Shown: piece after piece, positions 16,252-24,557 of the stretch
How the letters are laid out: each line of letters starts with the position of its first letter
How positions within the stretch are numbered: position 1 is the first letter of the stretch
Position numbers and translations under genes: made by a program
Notes under the pieces: generated by a model
The model's database searches: none
What the model saw: the letters and a program-made list of their open reading frames with translations, nothing else
Told to the model about the DNA's origin: nothing
Source: Verrucomicrobiota bacterium
GTDB lineage: Bacteria; Verrucomicrobiota; Verrucomicrobiia; Opitutales; Seribacteraceae
Reading direction: 5' to 3'
DNA: 64,000 nucleotides
NCBI GenBank assembly: GCA_028343845.1
Contig: JAOLZO010000001.1
Coordinates: 1 to 64,000, forward strand

Positions 16252-18528
16252 ATGACTAGTTTCTGGAAAAAACTTAGAACCAAAAGAGTTCTGCTGACCT
16301 TTTTGATCGCCTCAGTCCTGATCATATTTCTTGTTTGGGTTTCCCTACCTTTTCTTTTGAACTGGGGGCTTTCCAAAATGGCCCGGGAATCGGGGTTTTC
16401 CGAGTTCGATGCGGAAGTGGAGCAAATTGATCCTTGGGGCACCCGCATTTCGAAGATCCAAATGCACAAGAAGCAGCAGATGAGCCTTGCTGTCGAACAG
16501 GTCAATCTGGTTTATGCGCCCGCATCCGTTGCCCAAGGCAAACTTGATGCCGTTTCCATGACCGGGCTTGAGTTGGATTTTCAGGCGGATGCCGAAACTT
16601 CTGCCGATCGCCCTGAAACCGATTCCCCTGAAAGTATGGAAGAGACATTGGCGCGATTTCTAGAGGCTCCTGATGTAACTCATTTGCGAATTCGAGACTC
16701 TAAGCTGAACGTGAACTGGAAGAAGCAAGGTTATCCGGTGGATTTTACGCTCAAGGGGGATTTTCATAATCAAATCGGAAGATTGATTCTGGATGGATTC
16801 CTTTCCGGTTTCCCATTCCGGTCGAAAGTCGATCTCGCGAGGGATGAAGGAAAAACCTACCTTACTGGAGAAGTCATTTTCCCGGATTTGAGCAAATCCA
16901 CCGATTTGATTGAATCGATCGATTCTTTAGGGCAACCGATTTCCGAAAGCTTGTCCCTGAAGGAAGGGGAGGTCGGATTGATGGGGTCGGCACGGGTTGA
17001 TGGTGATTCGTTCAAGGATCTTTTTCTGGAGCTTAATGCAAGCGCATTGAACTTGGAAGCGTCCGGATATGACCTGAACGTTTCCGAGGCGGTGTTGTTT
17101 CTGACACCTGAAACAATGGAAGAATGGAGCGCGAATTTTTATGCAAACTTGGGTTTTGACAATCAATTGCTGGCTAGGGGGCTGAAGGTCAGCGTCAAAG
17201 CTGAAGGTCCTGCTTACGAGTTAAGCGGATCGGTGAGCCAGTTGAAAACAACGGGCGATCTTCCGGTCTTGGAAATAACGGGGCTGCGCTTGCCTATACT
17301 CGATATCACCTTGCCGTTTGAAATTCCAATCGGACTGGAGAAGAAAATTTTCTTTGACGAGGTCTCTTACGACAACGGCTCGTTCACCATGATGGAAGGT
17401 AACGTTTCGGTCGAGGTGCCTGAAGAAGGTACGCTCGTCTCGCTCCTCCTGAGTCCGAGTGACGCTTCATTCGGAGAGATCGGCTTCGTCGGCTTTTCCT
17501 ACGAGGGACTGCTCGATTGGGAGGAGTTGCCCAAGATCTCGCGTAAGCAGGTTGTTACGGGAAGGCGTATCATGCTCGGGCTCGATGCGCTCCTTGAAAA
17601 CCTCGAACTTGCTTTCCGAATGGAAAGTATGGAGCGCATTCTCTTGGATATGCTTGCTTTCGATGCGAGTGGAGTATCCTATGAGCTCGACCCTGCGAAC
17701 CTTTTGGTCAAGGTGTCCCAGGATAATCCTGAGTCCCTGGTATTTGAATTCCGGGGTTCCACCTTTGGCTTTCCCGGTCAGGATATCCTGATTGAGGGAA
17801 TAAAGGGAGAAATTGAACTTGCTTCGATTGAACCTTTGGCGACCAAGGGTTCCCAAACGATTTCCTTTGACCGAATTGCGCTGGGGGATATGGAAACCGG
17901 AAAGGGGAGCTTTTCCTTTCGGCTTGAACCTGACGGGACAATCATTGTCGAGCGCGCCCAGGCAGGTTTGTGGGGAGGTGAAGTCGGACTGTTGGAAACC
18001 ACTTTTAATATGTATGGGGACGATTTCCGTTTGAATACGAGGGTTTCCGCCATCAATGGACAGCGGGTTGCCGATTTGCTTGCAAAAGAGGATATCAACA
18101 TTGACGGAAATTTTTCCGGAGACATCACTTTCTCGAACGAGGGAGGAAAATGGGACTTTTCAAATGGTCTGGTTCTTATGGATCCGTCGCCAAACGCCAG
18201 GCTTCGGTACAAATCCGAATCAGTCGTGCTCAACAGCTTGAAAAAGGGCAGCAAGGAATATGAGGAGATGAAATTGACGAATGAGGCAATGGAGAACTTG
18301 TCCCTTGAGACGATGCGGATTTTATTCAAGGCATTTGACGGCAAGCGCGAAGTAGTGATTTCCGTCCGGGGAAAGTCGGAAGTCGGGAATCGGGTCATCC
18401 ACCTGAACAACAACTTGAATTTCATTGCGGGCATCCGCCAACTAGTCGGCGCTTATTTTGACTTTAGCAACTTGGGGATCGACTTGGGTAACTTCGGGGT
18501 TGACCTGGAAAACTTCGACATCGACTGA
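16252..18528 (+). CDS. ydbH: YdbH-like intermembrane bridge protein
   Basis: A 758-residue protein anchored by one N-terminal helix (about 13-33), followed by long beta-rich sequence with the amphipathic repeats of AsmA-like proteins. The C-terminal 180 residues (DGNFSGDITFSNEGGKW, LRYKSESV, then VVISVRGKSEVGNRVIHLNNN) match the YdbH dicarboxylate-transport-named domain. In E. coli YdbH is one of three large AsmA-like proteins (with TamB and YhdP) that carry phospholipid toward the outer membrane, and it works with the lipoprotein YnbE. The next two genes here are ynbE-like and ydbL-like, so the call is firm. It heads a same-strand run that reaches lpxB. Confidence 0.85.
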   Translation: MTSFWKKLRTKRVLLTFLIASVLIIFLVWVSLPFLLNWGLSKMARESGFSEFDAEVEQIDPWGTRISKIQMHKKQQMSLAVEQVNLVYAPASVAQGKLDAVSMTGLELDFQADAETSADRPETDSPESMEETLARFLEAPDVTHLRIRDSKLNVNWKKQGYPVDFTLKGDFHNQIGRLILDGFLSGFPFRSKVDLARDEGKTYLTGEVIFPDLSKSTDLIESIDSLGQPISESLSLKEGEVGLMGSARVDGDSFKDLFLELNASALNLEASGYDLNVSEAVLFLTPETMEEWSANFYANLGFDNQLLARGLKVSVKAEGPAYELSGSVSQLKTTGDLPVLEITGLRLPILDITLPFEIPIGLEKKIFFDEVSYDNGSFTMMEGNVSVEVPEEGTLVSLLLSPSDASFGEIGFVGFSYEGLLDWEELPKISRKQVVTGRRIMLGLDALLENLELAFRMESMERILLDMLAFDASGVSYELDPANLLVKVSQDNPESLVFEFRGSTFGFPGQDILIEGIKGEIELASIEPLATKGSQTISFDRIALGDMETGKGSFSFRLEPDGTIIVERAQAGLWGGEVGLLETTFNMYGDDFRLNTRVSAINGQRVADLLAKEDINIDGNFSGDITFSNEGGKWDFSNGLVLMDPSPNARLRYKSESVVLNSLKKGSKEYEEMKLTNEAMENLSLETMRILFKAFDGKREVVISVRGKSEVGNRVIHLNNNLNFIAGIRQLVGAYFDFSNLGIDLGNFGVDLENFDID

Positions 18529-18616
18529 ATTCCCCCCCCCTCATTCCAAACTTCTTCTTCCAAATATTTTCAATACTCGGTTGCAAGTGGGCTCAAATTG
18601 GGCTTACTTTGTATTC

Positions 18617-18781
18617 ATGAACTATTTGCTTAGGATTTTCTCGGTTTTAACCCTTGTCGGGTTGTTTGGTTGTACTGCAATCAAGACTGAACATCATATC
18701 ACTCTGGATCATACCATAACCATAAAGATCGAAAAGGAAGTGGACGATTTCCTTGACGATCTCTACGAAGACGAAGAATAA
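18617..18781 (+). CDS. ynbE: YnbE-like outer-membrane lipoprotein
   Basis: A 54-residue lipoprotein. Residues 1-18 form the signal peptide with the lipobox LFGC (lipidated C19). The mature part contains ITIKIEKEVDDFL, like the IKVDKDVEAL segment of E. coli YnbE, and an acidic end. YnbE stacks on the C-terminus of YdbH to complete the bridge in the known system. The ATG at 18617 is chosen because it starts the signal peptide directly; an open frame extends upstream but has no sensible leader. It lies 88 bases after ydbH and 45 before ydbL. Confidence 0.82.
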   Translation: MNYLLRIFSVLTLVGLFGCTAIKTEHHITLDHTITIKIEKEVDDFLDDLYEDEE

Positions 18782-18826
18782 ACCGAACCAGCGAACAATA
18801 ACCTGATACCTAAAGATTGATTTGTC

Positions 18827-19198
18827 ATGAAAACCCAATTTCCACTCATCCTTTTATTCTCCCTAAGTTTTTTGCTCGTGCCTTTTGTCCAAGCTGACTC
18901 AAGCTTTGCGAGCACGATGAAGGAGCGTCTGCCCGAGGTAATCAAAGCCAAGGGCGAAGGCTCCGTGGGCGAGGGAGTTGATGGCCTTCTTCACATTCGA
19001 GCCGAGGAGGCATCCGCGGAGTTGGAGAAGATGGTAGCCTCGGAAAACAAGGATCGTGAGGCTCTCTTTGCAAACCTTGCCAAAAAGACAAAAGGTTCCA
19101 CCGCTGAGGCGGCCAAAATCTTCGCCAAGGCAATGATTGGAAAGGGTAAGAAAGGGCATTGGTTCCGAAGTTCTAAGGGAGCTTGGAAACAAAAGTAG
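18827..19198 (+). CDS. ydbL: YdbL-like periplasmic protein (DUF1318)
   Basis: A 123-residue protein with a signal peptide (1-23, cut near VQADS). The mature sequence keeps the YdbL pattern: GSVGEGVDGLLHI, then NKDREALFANLAKKT, and a final GHWFRSSKGAWKQK. In E. coli ydbL lies in the ydbH-ynbE-ydbL operon, and its product is thought to tune assembly of the YdbH-YnbE bridge. Gene order and spacing here match that operon. The 3' end overlaps the next reading frame by 16 bases. Confidence 0.82.
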   Translation: MKTQFPLILLFSLSFLLVPFVQADSSFASTMKERLPEVIKAKGEGSVGEGVDGLLHIRAEEASAELEKMVASENKDREALFANLAKKTKGSTAEAAKIFAKAMIGKGKKGHWFRSSKGAWKQK

Positions 19199-19731
19199 GA
19201 TATTTGCCAGGAGCAAGGCTGGTCCTTGCTTTTTGGATTTTGGTACTTTGTTCGTGCCAGCGAACCGAGCGGGTGCTTGAACATAATCAACCCGTGAAGG
19301 GGTTTGGGGGAATGGGCGACGACTCATTCCAATCTCTCTCCTTGAAAAGAAAGAACTTGGCCAAGGAAAAAAAGTACTTGGAAATGGAATTGCAGTGGCT
19401 CGTTCTTCGCCAAAAGCAGATTCAGGCAGAAATTGAATTAAGGCAGGCCCTGGAATTCGAGAATGCCCTTGCCCTCGAAATGGCTCGATATGGAGAGTTC
19501 GAAAAGAGGCTTCCTGGAGAAGAAGGATTTATTGATCCATCGCAAAGGAGAGCGTGGGAAACTCGGTTGCTCGGTCGGAAGCGTGAAAGTGATAAAGCCG
19601 CCGCCCGGGTGCGGTTGATCGCCCGTGACATGAAAGACTTGCTAGGGAAGGTGTCCCATCATGGTTTCATTCCGCCAACCAACCAATCAGAGAAGAGCAG
19701 TCAGCCTGTTTCCGATCCAGTCATTCCCTAG
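19183..19731 (+). CDS. Coiled-coil lipoprotein of the ydbHL operon
   Basis: A 182-residue protein if the TTG at 19183 is used, or 175 if a TTG at 19204 is used; the second lies just after GTAGGA and leaves a compact leader. The leader LVLAFWILVLCSC ends in a possible lipobox. From about residue 50 to 150 the protein is highly charged and helical (KRKNLAKEKKYLEMELQWL and so on), consistent with a coiled coil. The C-terminus is polar and disordered. I do not recognise the family. Its position between ydbL and the Lol-type genes suggests a periplasmic scaffold or chaperone role, which is inference. Confidence 0.65.
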   Translation: METKVGYLPGARLVLAFWILVLCSCQRTERVLEHNQPVKGFGGMGDDSFQSLSLKRKNLAKEKKYLEMELQWLVLRQKQIQAEIELRQALEFENALALEMARYGEFEKRLPGEEGFIDPSQRRAWETRLLGRKRESDKAAARVRLIARDMKDLLGKVSHHGFIPPTNQSEKSSQPVSDPVIP

Positions 19732-19776
19732 CTTTTTCGTTGTCCTATATTCGGGACTGAAGCAAAATGCGGGCGA

Positions 19777-20079
19777 ATGGAAATTGTCATCGAACGAATT
19801 CTAAGCCACCCGCTTCTCACTCTCGCCTTGGTTTTGTTGTGCATTCTCATGCTCTATGCCGTGCTCAAGAGACTGGTCAAGATGTTACTCTTTCTTGCAA
19901 TCGTGGGAGCCGCTTACTTCGGTTACGTGCAATTTCTTGAGGAAGATTATCCTTTGCCGGAATTTGACACGGGAGTTTTCGAGGGTTGGAAGGAAACCGT
20001 AGCCCCGCTGTTGCCCGATGACTGGAACGAAACTCTTTCTGATTTTAACGCAACGATGCCTGATGGCAACGGTACTTGA
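19777..20079 (+). CDS. Small two-helix membrane protein
   Basis: A 100-residue protein with a long hydrophobic hairpin (about 12-29 and 33-51) split by a short basic turn KRLVK. An acidic, aromatic C-terminal half follows (EEDYPLPEFDTGVFEGW, then DDWNETLSDFN). No family is recognised. It sits 45 bases after the coiled-coil lipoprotein and 48 before the permease in the same direction, so it belongs to the outer-membrane operon. It could be an accessory subunit of the ABC transporter. Confidence 0.6.
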   Translation: MEIVIERILSHPLLTLALVLLCILMLYAVLKRLVKMLLFLAIVGAAYFGYVQFLEEDYPLPEFDTGVFEGWKETVAPLLPDDWNETLSDFNATMPDGNGT

Positions 20080-20127
20080 TCGAATGAGCATTCATGGTTT
20101 GTTTTTCGGGGCTTCCAAAGTTGTGAC

Positions 20128-21741
20128 ATGAAGGTTCCCTGGCCGCTTTACTTGGCGTGGAAGCAACTGTTCCCTTCCCAGAGGAAGATGTCTTTCTTTT
20201 CTCTTTTGGCTATTGTCGGGGTGGCTCTCGGTGTGAACGTAATGATCGTGGTGATTGCTTTCATGCAAGGGTTTCAGAACAAATTCAGAAATGACATCAT
20301 CAATAACCAAGGCCACGCCAGGGCAGTTCCTTTGGCTCGGTATGCGGGTTGGAAGGAAATTCCAAAACTCATGCTGGATACCGAAGGAGTAAAAGCCGTT
20401 ACTCCTTATCTTCATGCGCAACTTCTTCTCCAAAGCGGAAACTATCACTCCATTCCCTTTGTCATTGGATTGAGACCGGAGGACGGAGATGAGGTTCTCC
20501 CCATAGGGGCTTTCCTCGAGCGGGGGATGACGAGGTTGCGGGCTGATGATGGGGAAGACGTAACGCCCTTGCCGACGATCGATGCCTTGGAGGATGAGGT
20601 TGTCTTTGTGAGTACTCAGGCGGCCAACCGATTGCGCGTTCGACCCGCTTCGGTTGTGCAAGTGTTTGAGGGGAACTCATCCCAGCGCAACCCTGCGTCA
20701 AGCGGAAGAGTGCGCGTTGCCCGGTTGGATCCATATGTTGAGACGGCGGAGTGGGAAATCCAATTCGATGGTCAAGGTTCTTGTGTCGCTCGTGAAAATA
20801 TTTCGGGGGATGAGTTCGCATGGGAATACGACAAGGGATCTTTGGATTTGGGCTTTGGGTATCCGGTGTTTGAAATTTCGAAAGGAGCGACTCCCTTCGC
20901 CGCCGGCGATCGATTCCTCTTTCAGGTATTCAAGGCGAACAAAATAGAAATCTATTCCCCGAGAATGATTGAGCAAGCGAAAGCGGATGAAATGGTTCCG
21001 CCCAAGGAAGTGCGGATCGGCGGTATCTTCGAGATGCCCTCTCAGGGATTTCAAATGGAAGCCTTGATAGGAACCATGCGATTTGTTGAAGATATGCGTG
21101 GAGAGGAGGGTGCTTGCGATGGCTTTTACTTGAAGTTTTCGGATTCGGTTGCCCGAAACGAAGGAAGCCTGAGGGCAAAGTGCCGGGAGTTGGAACTCCT
21201 TCTTGACGAGGATTGGGCGATTGTTCCTTGGTCCGTTGAAAATGCCTGGTTTTTCGAACTTCTCCAATTCGAGGAGACGCTGATGATCGTCATTATGGTT
21301 CCGATTGGCTTGGTGGCGGCCTTTGCCATTGCCATCGCGCTGATGACTACGGTTTTGAGGAAGATTAGGGAGATCGGTTTGCTAGTCGCGATGGGGGGGA
21401 GGCGTGTCTCCGTTGGCATGGTCTTCTGCCTGCAGGGATTTGTCATTGGTACGATCGGAGCCTTGGTGGGGTGTGGTTTGGCCATCCTTTTTATCCATTA
21501 CCGGGACGCGCTCATGACCTTTATCGTCGATCTGATCGTGGGGCAGGAAGGGCAGGTGGGGGTTACTCAATTTTACGACTTTCAAAGCTTGAGCATCGCT
21601 TATCCCTGGGAGTCTCCGGAAAGCATGTCGACCTTTCTTGTGTTCGCCCTTTTTGCCATAGGAGTTTCCACCATTGCCGGCTTGTTGCCTGCTTGGCGGG
21701 CGGCAAGGCTTAACCCTGCGGATGCGTTGAGGAATGAGTGA
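20128..21741 (+). CDS. Lipoprotein-release ABC permease, LolC/LolE type
   Basis: A 537-residue MacB/LolCE-type permease. It has an N-terminal helix (about 23-46, FFSLLAIVGVALGVNVMIVV) followed by a periplasmic domain of about 330 residues. Three C-terminal helices lie around 385-410, 435-460 and 505-525, and the protein ends in PAWRAARLNPADALRNE, the usual tail of this family. Only one permease is present rather than a LolC plus LolE pair, so a homodimer is likely. The start of the LolD gene lies inside its last codons (8-base overlap). In the known system LolCDE extracts lipoproteins from the inner membrane for outer-membrane delivery. Confidence 0.88.
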   Translation: MKVPWPLYLAWKQLFPSQRKMSFFSLLAIVGVALGVNVMIVVIAFMQGFQNKFRNDIINNQGHARAVPLARYAGWKEIPKLMLDTEGVKAVTPYLHAQLLLQSGNYHSIPFVIGLRPEDGDEVLPIGAFLERGMTRLRADDGEDVTPLPTIDALEDEVVFVSTQAANRLRVRPASVVQVFEGNSSQRNPASSGRVRVARLDPYVETAEWEIQFDGQGSCVARENISGDEFAWEYDKGSLDLGFGYPVFEISKGATPFAAGDRFLFQVFKANKIEIYSPRMIEQAKADEMVPPKEVRIGGIFEMPSQGFQMEALIGTMRFVEDMRGEEGACDGFYLKFSDSVARNEGSLRAKCRELELLLDEDWAIVPWSVENAWFFELLQFEETLMIVIMVPIGLVAAFAIAIALMTTVLRKIREIGLLVAMGGRRVSVGMVFCLQGFVIGTIGALVGCGLAILFIHYRDALMTFIVDLIVGQEGQVGVTQFYDFQSLSIAYPWESPESMSTFLVFALFAIGVSTIAGLLPAWRAARLNPADALRNE

Positions 21742-22432
21742 TCCCGGCCATACGATTGTTCTCGAAGCCCGAGGCTTGGCCAAAAGCTTTCAGCTTGGAG
21801 AGGCGAGCGTCGAGGTATTGTCCTGTGTGGACATTTCTCTGGAGGAGTCTTCATCCCTGAGTATTCAAGGAGAATCGGGTTGTGGTAAGACGACCTTGCT
21901 TAATTTGCTTGCCCGTTTGGAAATCGGAGATGCCGGGGAAATCTCTTGGGGCGGGCGGAAAATGATGGCGACCGATTCCTTCTCCTCCACCGAATCAATC
22001 CTCAGAACCAGATTCCTCGGAGTCGTTTATCAGGCTTATTACTTGATTCCCGAACTCAACGTATTGGAAAACGTGCTCATGGCTGCAAGGCTTGCCGGCG
22101 GACCCGATCAGGATTCGACCGACCGAGCCCGATCATTGCTATCCAAGATGGGGGTCGGGCAAAAAGAGAAGCAAGTGCCGTCGAAGTTGTCCGGAGGCGA
22201 ACGTCAGCGGGTGGCCATTGCCCGGGCATTGATCAATACACCGAAGGTTTTGCTCGCAGACGAACCGACGGGGAACCTGGACGAGCGGACCGGCGGGCAA
22301 GTGATGGATTTGCTCCTTAACGCCTGCGAGGAGGAGAATACCGGGTTGGTTTTGGTCACCCATAATGAGAGTTTCGCAAGGTCTGCAGATTCGAGAGTCA
22401 TTTTAAGCGAAGGGAAAACCCATCCGGGCTAA
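21734..22432 (+). CDS. lolD: Lipoprotein-release ABC ATPase, LolD type
   Basis: A 232-residue ABC ATPase with Walker A GESGCGKTT (about 45-53), Q-loop VYQAYYL, signature LSGGERQRVAIARA, Walker B LLADEPTGNLDE and switch VTHN. The TGNLD sequence after Walker B marks the LolD/MacB branch. The ATG overlaps the permease stop by 8 bases, so the two are made together. A second pair of this type lies at 5521-8778, and the two ATPases differ clearly in sequence. The lol assignment rests on family and on the outer-membrane context. Confidence 0.88.
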   Translation: MSDPGHTIVLEARGLAKSFQLGEASVEVLSCVDISLEESSSLSIQGESGCGKTTLLNLLARLEIGDAGEISWGGRKMMATDSFSSTESILRTRFLGVVYQAYYLIPELNVLENVLMAARLAGGPDQDSTDRARSLLSKMGVGQKEKQVPSKLSGGERQRVAIARALINTPKVLLADEPTGNLDERTGGQVMDLLLNACEEENTGLVLVTHNESFARSADSRVILSEGKTHPG

Positions 22433-22444
22433 ACCGGATAGTCA

Positions 22445-23380
22445 ATGGAACGTGAAATGAATAATACAATTAAATGCGGAGTCGCTGGCGTTGGCTACCT
22501 AGGCAAGCATCATGCGAGAATTTACAAATCCCTCGAAGGTTGTGACTTGGTCGGGGTTTACGAACCGAACGACGAGGCCGCTACCGGTATCTGCGAGGAA
22601 TATCAATGCCTCCGTTTTGACAGCTTGACTGAATTGGCCGATGCATGTGACGTCATTAGCGTAGTTTGTCCGACTGACAAGCACGCCGAGGTGGCCTTGC
22701 CCCTCATGGAGAAAGGATGTCATCTGCTGGTTGAGAAACCGCTTTGTGTTTCGGTGGCTGAGGCGGAATCCATGCTAGAACAGGCAAAGAAGTCAGGGAC
22801 GATCCTTCAGGTTGGCCATATCGAGCATTACAATCCCGTCATGGCCTTTTTGGAGGAACAAGTGGACTGTCCGAAGTACTTGACTGTTGAGAGGCTGGCG
22901 CCTTTTCAACCTCGAGGTACGGAAGTTGGGGTTGTGTTGGACTTGATGATTCACGATATCGGGATTGTCATGGCCTTGATTGCTTCCCCCATTCAGTCCG
23001 TTGATGCAATCGGAGTGCGGGTCCTTTCACCTACTGAAGACATTGCCAATGCTCGTCTTGTCTTTGAAAATGGATGCGTGGCCAATTTGAGCGCCAGCCG
23101 GGTCAGTGAGAAAAAGGCGAGGGAAATCAGGGTGTTTCAGGAAAGCGGGTATTTGTCCCTGGACTTCATGAACCAAAAGGGACACCTCATTCGAAAAAAC
23201 GAAGCTTCCTTGGAGAAAAGCGAGGTGCCAGTGGAGAAGGGGGAACCGCTCGCTCTCGAATTAGAGGCTTTTGTCGGATGCGTTCGCGAATCAAGTACCC
23301 CAAAGACGGATGGCGTTTTTGGGAAATCAGCCTTAGAAGTGGCCCTGTCCGTGACCAAGCAAATTCAATCGGCCTGGTGA
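22445..23380 (+). CDS. Gfo/Idh/MocA dehydrogenase next to lpxB, GnnA-like candidate
   Basis: A 311-residue dehydrogenase with the Rossmann motif GVAGVGYLGKHHARIY (about 11-26) and the EKP motif LLVEKPLCVS. The substrate-domain segments are VGHIEHYNPV and VVLDLMIHDIGIVMAL, where the Asp/His pair is the family catalytic region. It lies between lolD and lpxB, one base before lpxB. Gfo/Idh genes are known beside lpxB in several bacteria. In Leptospira and Acidithiobacillus the GnnA member oxidises UDP-GlcNAc at C3 so that GnnB can install an amino group for amide-linked lipid A. A GnnA role is inferred from this context; no gnnB is in the window. An in-frame ATG at 22457 is an alternative start. 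Confidence 0.85.
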   Translation: MEREMNNTIKCGVAGVGYLGKHHARIYKSLEGCDLVGVYEPNDEAATGICEEYQCLRFDSLTELADACDVISVVCPTDKHAEVALPLMEKGCHLLVEKPLCVSVAEAESMLEQAKKSGTILQVGHIEHYNPVMAFLEEQVDCPKYLTVERLAPFQPRGTEVGVVLDLMIHDIGIVMALIASPIQSVDAIGVRVLSPTEDIANARLVFENGCVANLSASRVSEKKAREIRVFQESGYLSLDFMNQKGHLIRKNEASLEKSEVPVEKGEPLALELEAFVGCVRESSTPKTDGVFGKSALEVALSVTKQIQSAW

Positions 23381-23381
23381 A

Positions 23382-24557
23382 TTGAAGAATCCCGAACCGT
23401 TTCCTTTCACTGAAATCGAGGAAGTCGATCTTTTGATCGTAGCCGGTGAAGCGTCCGGAGATGAGCATGCCTCCTTGTTGGCTAAGGATTTACTGGAAAG
23501 AGAGCCAGGCTTGTCCATTTCTGCCTTGGGCGGTCCCGGGCTTGAGGCGCAAGGAGCTTCCCTGCTCTTTAGCCTGGTAGATCATTCGGTCGTGGGGATT
23601 TTCGAAGTTTTGAAAAACTATGGCTTCTTCAAGAGCCTGTTTCGTCAGACTCTTGACTGGATAGAGGAAAAGAGACCCAAGGCTGTTCTTCTGGTCGATT
23701 ACCCGGGCTTCAACCTGAGATTGGCAACTGCCCTGAAGGAAAAGGGTCTTTCGGTCAAAGGAGGAGGCTCGATCAAAGTACTTCAGTACGTCAGTCCTCA
23801 GCTTTGGGCATGGAAACCAAAGAGGCGTTTCCTGATGGAAAAGGTTTTGGATGGATTGGCCGTCTTGTTTCCGTTCGAGCTCGATTGTTATCGTGACGTT
23901 GACTTGCCGGTTTCTTTCGTGGGGCATCCCTTTGCCCGTTCGGATTATCTTTCCCCCATTTCTTACGAAGCCTCGGGTCCCGTTGCCCTGCTTCCCGGAA
24001 GTCGGGTTCAACCGGTTCAGCGAATCTTGCCCTGCTTTTTGGATGCCTTCGATATTATGCTTCGAAGATTTCCTGATATTCACGGAGTGATTCCGGTTCC
24101 CGATTCGAAGATCCGGGCGGTTGTTGAGGAGTTGCTTGCCAACCGGAGGGAATCAAGGGACAGGCTTTCAATTCAGGATTGTCAATCAAGGTTTGAGGCC
24201 CGAGCCGCCTTGATGAGTTCAGGGACAATGTCACTTGCATGCGCCATCGCGGGGATTCCCGGAGCGGTTGCCTACCGCGCCCATCCATTGACTTACCTTC
24301 TTGGTCGTTTTTTGGTGAAGGTTCCCTACTTGGGCATGGCTAACCTGCTATTGCCGGAAAAGCCGCCCTATGAGGAGTTTTTGCAAGGAGAAGCAAACGG
24401 AAAGACACTTGCCTGCGCCATGGCTCCCTTTCTTGAGTCGGAAGGCAGTAGGGATCAATTCGAGGAATCGGCCTCTTTGCTTTCCGAGTCTTTGGCGCAG
24501 CCTGGCTCCTGCGGGTTGGCTGATTGGTTGATCAAAGAAGGTTGTTTGCTAGGTTGA
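23382..24557 (+). CDS. lpxB: Lipid-A-disaccharide synthase
   Basis: A 391-residue GT19 glycosyltransferase that joins UDP-diacylglucosamine and lipid X into the lipid A disaccharide at the inner membrane. Diagnostic blocks are VAGEASGDEHA (about 20-30), VVGIFEVLKNY, LVDYPGFNLRLA, KVLQYVSPQLWAWKPKR, FVGHPFARSDY, ALLPGSRVQPVQR, SSGTMSLACAIAG and LTYLLGRFLVKVPYLGMANLLLP. The start is a TTG one base after the preceding stop, so translation is probably coupled. The last 103 bases overlap the 3' end of hemA on the other strand. Presence of lpxB shows an LPS-bearing outer membrane. Confidence 0.94.
   Translation: MKNPEPFPFTEIEEVDLLIVAGEASGDEHASLLAKDLLEREPGLSISALGGPGLEAQGASLLFSLVDHSVVGIFEVLKNYGFFKSLFRQTLDWIEEKRPKAVLLVDYPGFNLRLATALKEKGLSVKGGGSIKVLQYVSPQLWAWKPKRRFLMEKVLDGLAVLFPFELDCYRDVDLPVSFVGHPFARSDYLSPISYEASGPVALLPGSRVQPVQRILPCFLDAFDIMLRRFPDIHGVIPVPDSKIRAVVEELLANRRESRDRLSIQDCQSRFEARAALMSSGTMSLACAIAGIPGAVAYRAHPLTYLLGRFLVKVPYLGMANLLLPEKPPYEEFLQGEANGKTLACAMAPFLESEGSRDQFEESASLLSESLAQPGSCGLADWLIKEGCLLG

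Noticed and set aside
17778-18434. Minus-strand open frame of 218 codons within ydbH
   Set aside because: It is a shadow of the ydbH coding sequence; the composition is Ser/Pro-rich with no domain.
18530-18541. Run of C after the ydbH stop as a regulatory or phase-variable tract
   Set aside because: It lies between genes and away from a promoter; length and position give no function I can support.
20698-21267. Minus-strand frame inside the LolC/E-type permease
   Set aside because: It is antisense to a gene with clear permease helices and ending; no motif.
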